Shown: positions 12,504 to 23,714 of the stretch, one piece after another | How the letters are laid out: each line of letters begins with the position of its first letter | How positions within the stretch are numbered: position 1 is the stretch's first letter | Origin: Carnegiea gigantea | Taxonomy: Eukaryota > Streptophyta > Magnoliopsida > Caryophyllales > Cactaceae | Direction of reading: 5' to 3' | Assembly (NCBI GenBank): GCA_029747015.1 | Contig: JAKOGI010002994.1 | Coordinates: 1 to 64,000, forward strand | DNA length: 64,000 nucleotides | Notes under the pieces: model-generated | Told to the model about the DNA's origin: nothing | Seen by the model: only the letters and a program-made list of their open reading frames with translations | The model's database searches: none | Program-made: the position numbers and the translations under genes

Positions 12504-13480
12504 AGTTACTAATTATTATTAATATTAGTAATTAGTGATTTTTATTATTGTTAACATTAATATTATTTATTTTTGTTATTATTAACAGTAATGGTAGCAA
12601 TTAATATTAATTATTATTATTGTTGTACTTATTACTAACATTCGTTAATAAGAATAATAATCATTAAATAAGCATAATTGTAATAGTTATTATTACTATT
12701 ACTATTAATATTAACATTATTAATAATAATTATTATGATTATTAATAATAATGAGAATTTTTATTGTAATGAATGCTGTTGATTATTAGTATTAATATTA
12801 ATAATAATAACAATTGTTGATTCATTATTATTTTCATTATTAATCAATAATTTTTATTATTATAATAATTTATTAATTATTATTATTATTAATTATTACT
12901 AATTGTTAAAAGGGTAATAGTACTCATTTTTATAATATTAATTATTGTTATTATAATTATTTAATTAATTATTAATAATTATTATTTATTTTTATAATTA
13001 ATAATAGTTCTAATAATGATTACTATTCTCAATATTATTAATTATTAATTTTATTTTAATTAATTATTATTATTATTAGTCATTAGTTATTTTTATTATT
13101 ATGAATGTTAATATTAATAATTATTATTATTTACAATAATAATAATGATTATTGTTGATATCAGTAGTTGTTATTATTGTAATTATTACTAATATTCTTT
13201 TTTAATAATAATTTTTATTATAATAATAATAATTATTACTATTAATATTGATAATTAATAATAATTATTAATATTAGTATTATTTTAGTTATTAATATTA
13301 ATATTAATGATTATTATTATTATAGATATTAATAATAATTGTTGTTTTAGTTATTATTTTTAATCATTATTATTAATTATTATTATAAATAATTATTATT
13401 TTTATTATTAATTAATAATAATTATTATTGTTATTATTAATTTGTTATCTTACACAAATTGTTAATATTATTAATATTAA
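12504..13480. repeat. Very A+T-rich array (right part)
   Basis: Continuation of the A+T array after the hAT-like insertion, with the same ATT/AAT word composition ('taattattattattattaat' and similar). No coding sequence. Confidence 0.75.
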
Positions 13481-14329
13481 TACTCTCAGTCCTTCCCACT
13501 GCTTCCCATTCCCACATCCAACAATCTACTCCTACCTACTCTCACCCACTTCTTTCTGGTCCTACTCACTCTCACCCATTTTTCCTACTTTTTTTGACTC
13601 TTACTCATTCCACATCTACAATATACCAACGAAAAGAACACGGCCTTAATTGGTTTTTCCCATCACAGATCCACATTTATCATGCGACACATTTTAATCT
13701 TTGCCTATTTTCTCCCCTTATCAAGACATTAACCTAACCCTGATTCAGTGCCTCCATAATTTGTGCTAACACACATCCCTGCTTTATCATTATTGTTAGT
13801 CTGTTTTTATAATTCATGTTGTTTATCTGGTTTTGAGAGTTTATATATCATTCACATGGTACAATTAGTAGTAGTTCAATTTGTTTGTCTATGATGGTTT
13901 AGTATGTTGGGCTGCCTAAATTTAGGGCCAAATAAGTGAAACAAGTAAAATGACTTGCGAACACTCCCTAATTAGTTTTTCTAGATATAACGTAAATAAT
14001 TTGGTCCACGTTAGGCCCCAGTCATTCCAATAGTAAAATGAAAATAATTGAAATTATTTATTTAGATAATTAATAGTTATTTTTGTAGCATCATTATATT
14101 ATTCAATACTTTATAGTTTCAATAATGTTGATGTCACATTAGATAATAAGTCTGTCTTTATTAGTATTTCTCAGTTCATTCCTAAATACTTATCTTTAGT
14201 TTTTCTATGAAATGTTTTTTGCAAAATCCTTTTGCTATAAAATGTTTTTATGGAAACCTTTTTTATGGGTCTCCTGGAGTCAATTGCTTTACAGATCTCT
14301 TTAGATCTCATAAAAGCAGATCTCATATT
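13481..14329. other. Intergenic stretch with a weak foldback-like remnant
   Basis: The part from 13490 to 13650 is C/T/A-rich and ends in 'accaacgaaaagaacacggc', which matches the centre of the foldback elements ('accaacgaaaagaatacg'). A strongly decayed copy is possible. No gene is seen from 13650 to 14329. Confidence 0.4.
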
Positions 14330-14409
14330 AAAAGATGTTATTGTTGCTTGTGTAAAAGAAAATTAAAAATGACCCTCTCGTAGATTCTTCGACAAAACAA
14401 ATGTACTGT

Positions 14410-15093
14410 TAGTGGCGGATACAAGGTGGGGTGTCAACTGACCCCCCTCTCAAAAAAAAAAGAAAAAAATATGTGGCCAAAAAAAAACTATAAAATTAGT
14501 ATAAATAAAACATAATGCAATTTGCTACAACAAAGTGTGTATGGCTCAATGGTTTCTTGGTGCATATGTGCTCTTCCTTTACTAATAGGTTGTGGGTTCA
14601 ATTCTTCTTTTTAACCCTTCACTTTTTAATTTTTTAACATTTTTTCAAGTCACAAACTCAATTGCAGGTTAAAATGCTTAAATTTGCTTTTCTTGTTTAA
14701 TTTATGAGTTTGATTGCCAATTTCACTAATAAATTTGTTTAATTTTTGGGTTTAATTTCAATTCTAAGTTGAAATGCTTATTCATTTTTTAAATTTTTTT
14801 AATTTTCAACATTTTTTCAAGCACAAACTCAATTCTAGGTCAAAATGGCGAATTTACTTTTCTTGTTTAATATGTGAGTTTATTTGCCAATTTTAATTCT
14901 AAATTTTCTAAATTTGTGGATTTAATTTCAAATCTAAGTCGAAATGCTTCATTTATTTTTCTTGTTTAATTTGTGAGTTTATTTGCAATTTCCATTACAA
15001 ATTTAGTTAATTTATGGGTTTAACTTTAATTCTAGGTCAAAAATACATCTATATTTCCGATCCTCCTCTCAAAAGTTTCTGGCTTCGCCACTG
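14410..15093. mobile_element. hAT-like MITE, 684 bp, absent from the inverted copy
   Basis: Ends are 'tagtggcgga' and 'ttcgccactg', an imperfect inverted repeat of the AGTGGCGGA type common in plant hAT-like elements. Flanking octamers TGTACTGT (14402-14409) and CATACTGT (15094-15101) match at 6 of 8, differing only by transitions. The reverse complement of 49070-49085 shows the site without the insertion. The inside has diverged direct repeats containing 'gtttaattt(g/a)tgagttt' and no transposase. A tRNA-like pair of boxes lies at 14542-14605. Confidence 0.7.
14542..14605 (+). promoter_or_regulatory. tRNA-like RNA polymerase III A and B boxes inside the 684 bp element
   Basis: TGGCTCAATGG (14542-14552) fits the A-box consensus TRGYNNANNNG exactly. 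GGTTCAATTCT (14595-14605) fits the B-box GGTTCRANNCC except for the last base. The 53-base start-to-start spacing is tRNA-like. No full tRNA cloverleaf is evident, so this is a tRNA-derived or tRNA-mimicking module and not a tRNA gene. Confidence 0.4.
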
Positions 15094-16175
15094 CATACTG
15101 TGGTTGATTAAGCGTTTGCAAGCAATTTCCCGAGTGATGAGAAATTTCGTCCCATTTGTGTCTTTCTTTCCACCACACATTTTACTGGTTTTTATTTACT
15201 CTGACGTCTGATCACCAACAAAACAGACAAAAGAAAATCGTTTACTTTGACGCCAAGTCTTCCTGGTATACCATACTATACTACCCTAATATCAACCAAA
15301 TTATTTTTTATATTCGCTGGGGAACTGGGATTTGGAGTGAAACTTCAGATAGGAGCAGGAAATTACAATAACTAAATTTAAGGGTGAAATTACGAATATA
15401 GAATTGAAATGTGCCGGTGGTTCTTGGATATAAATAAGATGGTGCAGTAAAATATTGATATCCATATATGTTTTAGTGTTGTTGTAGTCAATGTTACTAA
15501 AATACTCACATTATATCAAGTTGAAATGTTAAATTAGAAGAACTTGTGGATTTATAAAGTTAGGCTCCTCCTTATTGTTGATGTAAGGCTAAGGCTATCA
15601 AACAAGTGAGATAGGGTTGAATTTGTGTTCGCGTTAAATTTAAACAGGTGGAGAAGACTCCGATTTAAACTTGACCCTTTTATTAAACGAATTGAAAACC
15701 TTGATCGGTACTTATAAAGAGCACGACTAGGAACGCCGGGTGCGGTCCCCTGAGAATGGTTCGACACGCTTGCTAGGTGTGTGTTCGAAACGCTCACTAA
15801 CTCGCTCTTGAGCTAAGCCCAAGCGCATGGAACTAACTAAGAATTTCTCAACAAGCTTATTCGCAAATTATAACTTTGCAAAAATATTTGTACCAGATAA
15901 AACAAAATAAAAATCACAAGAATATTTTTTAGTTGGGTTTTGATTTTGCCCTGTATAATTTTTTTAAAAAAGTCAATGTAAGTCCACAAGCAAAAGTTTA
16001 GCTAGTTTTCAGCCTCCCTTATGCATATATATTATCCCTACCCACAACTTGCTAAGCAATAAAAAATTACATAGCATGTGATCATTTTTTTGTTATGTCC
16101 TAATAGTCCGCTAATCCCTGATTAATCATCTCCATCGAGTGATCATCTCCCCTTGATCCTCCCAAATTCACACTA

Positions 16176-18417
16176 ATGGACCAAACACCAACTTTTCAAT
16201 GGGCAAATGAAGCCATCCCTCTTTCACTCCCCTCAAAATTCATCCTACCTAATCCAATCCGACCGGATCGAACCTGTGTTTCCCACCTCTATTCGATCCC
16301 AATCATTGACATGGGCACGGACAACGAGGCCCAACTCATCCAGGGGATCACGAGTGCGTGTAAGGGGTTCGGGTTCTTCCAGGTCATCAACCATGGGATT
16401 CCTTTGGAATTGTGCAAAAATGTGTTGGATATGATCACAAAGTTGCTCCATTTGCCTTATGAGGAAAAGTCTCACTTGGTTACAACTACGCATTTGGAAG
16501 ATGGGAAAATCTTTAAGTACTATGTCAAGGATCAACAGACTCAGGAGAAGATTAGTATGTGGGCTGAGAGTTTCTTTCATACTTGGCATCCTCATGATCA
16601 TGGATTCACCCACAATTTGCCCAACAATCCTCCTCAATGTAGGTACATGAATATATTCTCTCCGGACTTGATTAATTTTCCTTCAAAAAATGTTGATTTA
16701 TTAGGTTGTTTTGAGTTGGGTGTACATGAGTTTATATTTCTCCTTATGGCATACTTTCATATCCTATATCGAGGTGATTCAAAACTTGTAATTGAATATA
16801 AATGTAGACTCAGTTCTACATTAATAAGTTGACTTTGAAAAATCAACTTAAGTTCAAATTTAACTGGTTATATAGCTGTTTGTATTAAGAGTGACAATGC
16901 AGGAAATATTACAATTATTATTACTTGAGCCCTATATGTTTCAATAAATGACATCCGTCTTTAAGGTTGGGACATATTTCAACATAAACGGACAAGGTAA
17001 CCTGATTTTAGTGGTCTTTTGAAGCATTATAAAGGAAATTACAAGGGCTAAAGTGAATTGAAATCTCAATTTTTAATACCATTTTCAAAAATAGTGCTAA
17101 CCAAACTATATGAATTTGTATTTGGCAATTACTGGAAGAAGAGCAATTAAGGGTGTTGTGGACATAACATTCAAGTCATTTGTGTGTGTATATATAAATA
17201 GATATAGATTTAGAAAAATAGATAGAAAAAAATTCAATAGATATTAAAAAGTTGATCCCATGACTTCAAACAGGTAAAAATAATATATTTCAAACAAATA
17301 TCAATGAAAACTAACCAAATCGAACTTTAGGGACATGGTGATGGATTGGTGATTTTATCATTTTTCTTTTTTTCTTTTTACGATCAGATCAGTGATAGCT
17401 ACATATGCAAAGGAGGTGGGGTCGCCGATAGTGAGACTACTAGGCCTAATATCCCAAGGACTTGGACTAGAGAGAGATTATTTAAAGAAGAAATTAGGGG
17501 AAATCCCGAGTTACACAGCCCAAGCAAACTATTGTCCACCATGTCCAAACCCCGAGCTCACCTTAGGACTACCTGCGCATACCGACTATAATGTCCTAAC
17601 GATATTCTTCCATGTTCTCAAAGATGGAAATTGGGTTGCCGTTGATTCTCTTCCTGGTGCTCTTATTGTCAATGTTGCTGATCAATTGTAGGTAATCAAC
17701 TTTGTTCTCCTTTGATTTATCAGAATACCCAAATTTATCAGACCGGAAAAAAACCAAGTATAGCCAAAAATTTTTCATCTGAATTTTAAATCTGAACACA
17801 ATATTTCTCATATTTTTATTTTCCAAACCCAATTTTGATCCGAATTTATCCTTGCCCAAATTGTCAGACTTGAAAAAAATCCATTATCGATCATCAATTT
17901 CTTGTCCGGATTTTTGATATTGTTTAATTTATCCAACCCTAATTTGACTCGAAATTGAAATTCTGCCAGCGCTAATGATTAGGTGTGAGCCATCAATGTT
18001 TATCTATTTATTTATTTATGTATTGATAGAAATGAGTCCTCAGTGTTAGATGTTTAAGGATTTCTTTTTTGTTAAAAAAAAAACAAAAATCTTTTGTGTC
18101 TCATCCAGAAAAACAAAATCGGAAATCTGCCATGTTTATTATTGGTGCAGGTCCTAAGTAATGATCGGTACAAGAGCGTGTATCATAGGGCAGTGACAAA
18201 CAAGAAAAAGAAAGGGGTTTCGTTGGCAATGTTTGTTGGGCCGAACTATGACACCGTTGTTGGGCCCATTAAGGAATCGGTTGACGAAAGCCACCCTCCC
18301 TTATACCGTAGTAATACGCGGGTTGAATTTGTTCACAAATTTCGCAATCAAGAAGGCAAGCCAAGGAAGGTCAAAGGCATCTTCAAGATTTCTTCAAATA
18401 CTATGCATCTTGTTTGA
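16176..18417 (+). pseudogene. 2-oxoglutarate/Fe(II) dioxygenase (DMR6-/hyoscyamine-6-dioxygenase-like), probably inactive
   Basis: Plant DOXC-type dioxygenase with three exons: 16176-16642, 17388-17691 and 18151-18417, with GT/AG borders and about 345 codons. The N-terminal DIOX_N part (about residues 43-150) has PIIDMG and the 'GFFQVINHGIP' segment. The catalytic part has NYCPPCP (family usually NYYPPCP), the iron ligands HTD (about 220-222) and H269. Three defects argue against activity. The last codon of exon 2 is TAG at the splice border, where Gln is usual. The 2-oxoglutarate-binding RxS motif reads GVS (about 279-281), while the inverted paralogue at 56148 encodes RVS. The strand after HTD is several residues shorter than in relatives (TIFFHVLKDG). 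Its original substrate cannot be deduced. A TATA-like run is near 16024-16034. Confidence 0.8.
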
Positions 18418-18458
18418 AATATGTGGACATTATGGACTAAGTTGATAGTAATTGATTA

Positions 18459-19039
18459 TGTTAGAAATTTAAAGAACGATAACAAGAACAGAGCAAGCAA
18501 TAACATACAAAATTTACGTGGAAACCCAATTCGGGAGAAAACCACGGACAATGACGAGCACAATCAATCCAATATATGAGCAGGTAGAGTATAAAATGAT
18601 CGCAATCACAACAAGTGATTCGATCTAATAGCATAATTACAATCTCTCTTATAATCTCTCACAAATCTCTCTACCTCTCAATGTGTTTTGGCATTCAGGG
18701 ATTCACGAGTGATTTTTTATCCTAGGCAAGGCCCTTTTATATAGGGTCTAGAAGTTCAAGATTTTACCCCTAGAGGAGAACCCTAACCGGCAAGAAGACT
18801 GCTTGCCAAAGTAAACCCTAACTGCCAGAAAAAGTTGCGTCCGGACTGGGCGCAGCACGACCGTGCCACGTGGCACGGTCACCCATTGCCATGGTGTCAC
18901 GACTGTGCCACATGGCACGGTGTACCAGTGCCATTTTTTTGCCCTCCTTTGACGTTCCGTTTCTTCAGCCTGACACATCCGTGTCGTCTAACACGGTCCC
19001 ACCGTGCCGATTCTTGGATTTGGGCCACGAAACCCAACA
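18459..19039 (-). repeat. 3' LTR of the gag-only copia derivative
   Basis: In plus-strand reading it begins 'tgttagaaatttaaag' and ends 'cgaaacccaaca', followed by the complement of a purine tract ('atctccactttgg'). Relative to its partner it lacks a short segment near its start (the part holding 'aaactaatagcgg'). Confidence 0.9.
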
Positions 19040-19141
19040 ATCTCCACTTTGGATCGAATTCTCCAATTACCAACTTTCTAACACCATCCTCGCACCCTGA
19101 AGGGTGACGCCGCCCAAGGGGCAATGCCCCGAAGGGCGCTC

Positions 19142-19559
19142 AAGCACTGCGAATGCCAACTAAGTCCAAACACTGCTTGAACTTAGCTATGGGAAATGAC
19201 TTATATGAACCTTTCTTTATATAACTTGTCATAGTAGATGTCTGCAAGGCATAGAGGCTTCCATGCCCCAAACCTTTCAGTAGAATCCGACTGCCCTTCG
19301 AAACCTTCAGAACTGCACCTTTAATTGAATATTTGCACCTCTTGGATTCAAGGGTGCCTAAAGAGATGAGGTTATGCTGACGAACATTCGATAAAGTTCT
19401 GATAACACCATCATGGCTTTTGATTTTAACAGTACCGATTCCAGTTACATTATATTAGGCATTATTACCCATGTGAACAATAGTTGAATCAACTGGATCA
19501 TATGTTGAAAACCAATCCTTGTGAGAACACATGTGATATGTACACTCAGAATCAAGAAT
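19142..19559 (-). pseudogene. Remnants of pol: protease fused to the pol C-terminus
   Basis: Reading on from gag, the protease site appears as DSECTYHM (usual DSGC/ATYHM), preceded by a stop where Trp is usual. The segment continues through 'SHDGVIRTLSNVR' and 'KGLGHGSLYALQ', then at about 19210 passes directly into 'FPIAKFKQCLDLVGI', which matches the extreme C-terminus of pol in the 38820-44039 element. The junction marks an internal deletion of roughly the whole integrase to RNase H region. Confidence 0.85.
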
Positions 19560-20468
19560 CTAATCAGAATCGCTACCCTTTTTAGTAGAGGTAGTAAACA
19601 AAACGTCACCATCAGAGTCAGATTTAGCAAACGAAACTTCAGCAGGTTCATGAGAATTATCTTCTTCTTTCTCCCTCTTCTTTTGCAGTTGCCAATAGTT
19701 AGCAATAATATAACCCAATTTACCACAGTAATTGCAGGTCTTACCTGCGTGGGGATTTTTAGACTTAGAATAGTTCTTACTCCTATTACCGTTCCCCTTT
19801 TCAGTTGTTTTATCCCTTACTACTAATCCCTCAGCAGAATCAGCATGAATATCAAGATCAAACTTCTCCTTAGATAATATGTTTGACTTAACATCCTCAA
19901 ACGATATAGTATTAGAATCACTATATAGCATAATCTCCTTAAAGTGTTTATAAGAAGGAGGTAACAACACAACAAGCAAAATAGCCTTATCTTCATCCTC
20001 AATTTTCATATCCAGACTCTCCAAATCAATAAGAATAGAGTTAAACTCATTCAAATGTTTTTGAACAGGGGTACCTTCAGCCACACGAAAGGTGTACAAT
20101 CTTTCTTTCAACCGGATCTTGTTGGCGAGACTCTTAGTCATATAGAGTTCCTCCAGCCGAACCCAAAGACCTATTGCAGTTGTCTTATCAAGCACCTCTC
20201 GCAAGACATGTAGTGTCAGGTACAACTGAATGGCTGAAACTGCTTTTAACTCCAGTTCTTCCCATTCCTTGTCTGTCAGGGATCCACGCCTCTTCTTTTG
20301 GTCTGCTGCCCATTGTTCATCAGTCATCTTCTCAGGTTTCTGGTGAGGTCCTTGCAGAACCTTCCATAACCGATGCTGGATGAGAACTGCTCTCATCCGC
20401 ACCTTCCAGAGATTAAAACTAATCTCCCCATCAAATTTCTGAATATTAACCTTCATAATTGAAGACAT
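19560..20468 (-). CDS. Copia Gag protein, 302 residues, open
   Basis: The gag polyprotein of the derivative would form virus-like particles in autonomous relatives. The ATG at 20468 lies shortly after the primer-binding site, as expected. The UBN2-type gag domain spans roughly residues 8-200 (KFDGEISFNLW, KSLANKIRLKERL). It is followed by a Lys/Asn-rich linker and a zinc knuckle, near residue 243, reading CNYCGKLGYIIANY. The His and last Cys of the CX2CX4HX4C knuckle are both Tyr, so zinc and RNA binding are probably lost. The frame ends with TAG at 19560. It is longer and far better kept than the gag of the 38820 relative, which has many stops. Whether it is translated is unknown. Confidence 0.82.
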   Translation of the reverse strand: MSSIMKVNIQKFDGEISFNLWKVRMRAVLIQHRLWKVLQGPHQKPEKMTDEQWAADQKKRRGSLTDKEWEELELKAVSAIQLYLTLHVLREVLDKTTAIGLWVRLEELYMTKSLANKIRLKERLYTFRVAEGTPVQKHLNEFNSILIDLESLDMKIEDEDKAILLVVLLPPSYKHFKEIMLYSDSNTISFEDVKSNILSKEKFDLDIHADSAEGLVVRDKTTEKGNGNRSKNYSKSKNPHAGKTCNYCGKLGYIIANYWQLQKKREKEEDNSHEPAEVSFAKSDSDGDVLFTTSTKKGSDSD

Positions 20469-20492
20469 CCTAAACTTGGCTCTGATACCACT

Positions 20493-21082
20493 TGTTAAAA
20501 ATTAGAGCAAACTAATAGCGGAAGTAATAGGATGAAACAGATATTCAGAAATTTAAAGAACGATAACAAGAACAGAGCAAGCAATAACACACAAAATTTA
20601 CGTGGAAACCCAATGCGGGAAAAAACCACGGAGGGTGACGAGCACAATCAATCTACTATATGAGCAGGCAGAGTACAAAACGATCGCAATCACAACAAGA
20701 GATTTGATCCAATAGCAGAATTACAATCTCTGTTGTAATCTCTCACAAATCTCTCTAGCTCTCGATGTGTTTTGGTATTCAGGGATTCAGGAGTGATTTT
20801 AGATCCTAGGCAAGGCCCCTTTATATAGGATCTAGAAGTTGAGGATTTTACCCCTAGAGGAGAACCCTAGCCGCCAAGAAGACTGCTCGCCAAAGCAAAC
20901 CCTAGCCACCAGAAAAAGCCGCGCCCGAACTGGGCGCGACACGATCGTGCCACGTGGCACGGTGTGCCTGTACCATTTTTCTGCCCTCCTTCGACGTTCC
21001 GCTTCTTCGGCTTAAAACGTCTGTGTCGTCTAGCACGGTCCCACCGTGCTGATTCTTGGATTTTGGGCCACGAAGCCCAACA
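20493..21082 (-). repeat. 5' LTR of the gag-only copia derivative
   Basis: In plus-strand reading it begins 'tgttaaaaattagagcaa' next to the primer-binding site and ends 'cgaagcccaaca' before the GATTA duplication. It includes 'gcacggt' repeats near 20945-21050 also present in the partner LTR. Confidence 0.92.
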
Positions 21083-21087
21083 GATTA

Positions 21088-23104
21088 AGTCTCTATTGAA
21101 CTGTGGTTGGTACCTCTCTATTGATTAGGTCTCTATTAATTTGTCAAGGTATAATGATGTTAAAAAGGGCCAAAGTTGAACCCGTTGTGTGAACTGCATG
21201 TAATCTATGCGATTAGAAGAAATAATATGGATGCGAGATAATTGCGTATCTAACCTATGACAAGGTTGTGTTTGAATACTGCTTTTCGGTAATAACAAAA
21301 AAAGAAAAAAGTAATGGGTCAAAAGATCAACTAATTCATTTTCAAGTGAAAGGTTGTATCGATTTATGTAACATCTTATATTAAGAATAGAAGTTAGTAC
21401 TAGAGGTCGGTGTTAGAAGAAAAATCATTAACTAGATTACATTTAATCATAAAAGCAATTCAACCAAAAAAAAGGTTAATTAATTATTGTTGGCCGACCC
21501 TAATATTATTAGAGTTGACAGCCACTTAAGCTGCTAAGGGGGTAATAACCCCAGTCGACCCCAGCCTACATAAGGACGCTTTTGGGGTCTATTAAACACA
21601 AATTAAACATAAAGATCCCTAAATCTCCTCCCCTTCTCTCTCATGACCTCCTACCATCCAATGGGATTCGGGCTTAGGGCGTGACTTTCGAGACGACTTT
21701 AGTATTCGTCTTTTAGCAACATTCAGATTACGTGGGCTAATTGTGACAGTCTATTCCGCATACCCCTCACAGCCGCCGCGAAAGGGGTGCGCATATATGA
21801 CATGCACCACCGACCACGGTGTTTTTGAACTGTCTCCTTCCTCCTTTGTCCTCCAAAATCGTTGATATGCACGAATCAGGCTTAAAAACCATGAAAGCCA
21901 CCACAAACGAACGTGCGTGAACCGACGCGCCGCTGCCTAAATGACGTGTGGGTTGGTGGGTGGTATTGATGCACTCGACTTAGGTCGATCTATAGATTGG
22001 TGGTGTCGGTTTTTTCAACTGAAAGCATGAGGTTTGAGTTACCGTGGTGGAGAAGGCGGGTGTTGTCCCTTAGGTTTTTGATGGTCAATTTTTGGTGTCT
22101 CAGCGACGATCAGGAGAGATAGGAAGACGAAGATGTCATCTGCAGAAAGGCTGAGAGGGACAAGGAGCTTGGAGCTCCATTGTTCTCGGTATGGAAGAGA
22201 GAGAGGGGGGCTTCATTTTCGGGTGGAGCAGGCAGAGAGGATAGAGGGATAATTTAGGGGTTTTTCGATCTCTTAATTGATGCCATCACTGAAGTAAGAA
22301 AAACTACGATATAAAAACTTGCAAGTACTTGCTTTGATCAATTTTCTTTTCTTTTATTATTCAACTTTTATGGGTATATGCTTAATTTGCTTCAATTTAA
22401 GCTGTTTGGATAATGCATAAATTGCCATTTTGTTATGCCATCTAGAATTATAAGTTATATCCCAATAGAAGTTTTTCAAATAAAGAACATTTGTATGTAG
22501 GACAAAGAGAAAATGTTGATGAAGTGCGATCATCAGTGGTGGCAGATACAAGTTAAACAAGAAGAAGAAAGAAGTTCAGTTATGTAATCGTTAATTTCAT
22601 AGTTAAATAAGATAAAACCCTTCATACATATCAATAAAAGTATATGTCAATTGAACAATATGAAAAAAAATTAACTCTATGCATTCAATAATATTAAAAT
22701 TTTCATATTACTTTCTCTTTTTGAACCTAAAATTACATTTGGATGATATAAAGATAAGCACAAACAGTCTTTTTTTTTTTTTTGAAATAACAAATGAATT
22801 TATTACTTGAAAACCATACGGTGTATACAATAGATCAACCCGACCTATATTAGCCTTTTCGCTTTTGCTTTTGAAGGACATAACTTATGTTAGAACAAGA
22901 AATCTATCTCCAAAATAACACGTTATTAGTTATGCATCTAAGTAATTTCATATATGAAAAACCTCATAACTAAATTTGCATTATAAATATCAATTAGTAA
23001 TTTGCATAAAGAATTTTTTCCTTTTGAAAATTAAAAACAGGATTCAGACTATTCTTTTTCATGCTTAATATTCTAGTAATAATAGTAATAATAATGGTAT
23101 ATAT
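21088..23104. repeat. D1 segment, copy 1 (downstream of the dioxygenase)
   Basis: It matches the reverse complement of 53341-56100. Two blocks are shared: 21088-21482 (with 'gatacgcaattatctc' read on the other strand) and 22262-23104 (with 'gcttaatttgcttcaattta'). Between them, 21483-22261 is a less A+T-rich block with no counterpart in the inverted copy and no recognisable ORF or termini; the inverted copy instead has a duplicated segment and other DNA there. No gene is supported. Confidence 0.75.
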
Positions 23105-23417
23105 CACTATTAAAAAAGCACGAAATGGTGACAGAACTCAGCGACGGAATAATATAACGACGCACCTAGCAACGGAAATCACGACGGATAATTTGCATTA
23201 GAAAAAAAGTTAGATTTAGCGACAAACCTGGCGACGGAAAAATGTATCCATCGCCAATCTTCAACTTTGGCGACGGAATATCCGTCGCCATGTATTGAAA
23301 TAATGAATTTAATTTCAATATAGCTACGGAAATTCCGCCACCAATAAAAACGTCTGACATTTTAAAAAAAAATAGGGGGCGCCGATGGAATTAGTGACGG
23401 AAATTTCGTTGCCCCCC

Positions 23418-23458
23418 AGCTTAAATGAATCCAGATCTGTTCTGGATTCATTTAAGCT
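23418..23458. repeat. Perfect 18 bp inverted repeat near the CACTA left end
   Basis: Arms 23418-23435 and 23441-23458 are exactly complementary around a 5-base loop (tctgt). It lies just inside the GCGACGGAA region and just before the G+C-rich leader of the transposase gene. Confidence 0.85.
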
Positions 23459-23714
23459 TCGCGACAAGAGAGAGTGAGAGAGGCGATAGCGATTCGCGAA
23501 CCCCCTCCAACCACCGCCCACTTTGCGGACCGGTCACCAGCGACCCTCCCCAGCCGCCGCCTCCCCCTACCGTCGGCCGCCGCTGCACGCCCCCCCAACT
23601 GCCGGTTTTTGGAATAATTTGAGATATTTTTATCAACTAAACTACTTGTAATTTCTACAAATTTTTGTATTACATTATTATAATTTCATAGTTAATTCAT
23701 ATTTATATTAAAAT

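Larger units (their letters stand above)
14330..15830. repeat. U segment, copy 1 (duplicated upstream region of the dioxygenase)
   Basis: It matches the reverse complement of about 48340-49165. Landmarks in order are 'cttgtgtaaaagaaaat', 'tttcccgagtgat', 'accaacaaaacagacaaaag', 'cagataggagcaggaaatta', 'ccatatatgttttagtgtt', 'gaacttgtggattta' and 'acgccgggtgc'. A 684 bp element at 14410-15093 is present only in this copy. No gene. It lies directly upstream of the dioxygenase and probably holds part of its ancestral promoter. Confidence 0.8.
18459..21082 (-). mobile_element. TR-GAG-like copia derivative (gag kept, most of pol deleted)
   Basis: This 2,624 bp element has LTRs of 581 bp (18459-19039) and 590 bp (20493-21082), the primer-binding site TGGTATCAGAGC on the minus strand at 20479-20490, and the 5 bp target duplication GATTA at 18454-18458 and 21083-21087. 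Inside are an uninterrupted 302-residue gag frame, a protease remnant, and then a direct jump to the last residues of pol. Integrase, reverse transcriptase and nearly all of RNase H are missing. The same family in longer form is at 38820-44039. It inserted just 3' of the dioxygenase stop codon. Movement would need proteins from a relative. Confidence 0.92.

Noticed and set aside
14542..14605. tRNA gene
   Set aside because: Box sequences are present but no acceptor stem or cloverleaf can be folded from the flanks.
15585..15830. Further hAT-like element ('aaggctatcaaacaag' start)
   Set aside because: The start resembles a hAT-like end and is shared with the inverted copy, but no opposite end or target duplication could be found.
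16176..16832. 218-residue dioxygenase ORF as a complete gene
   Set aside because: The frame runs past the exon 1 donor at 16643 into intron; conserved catalytic parts are in later exons.
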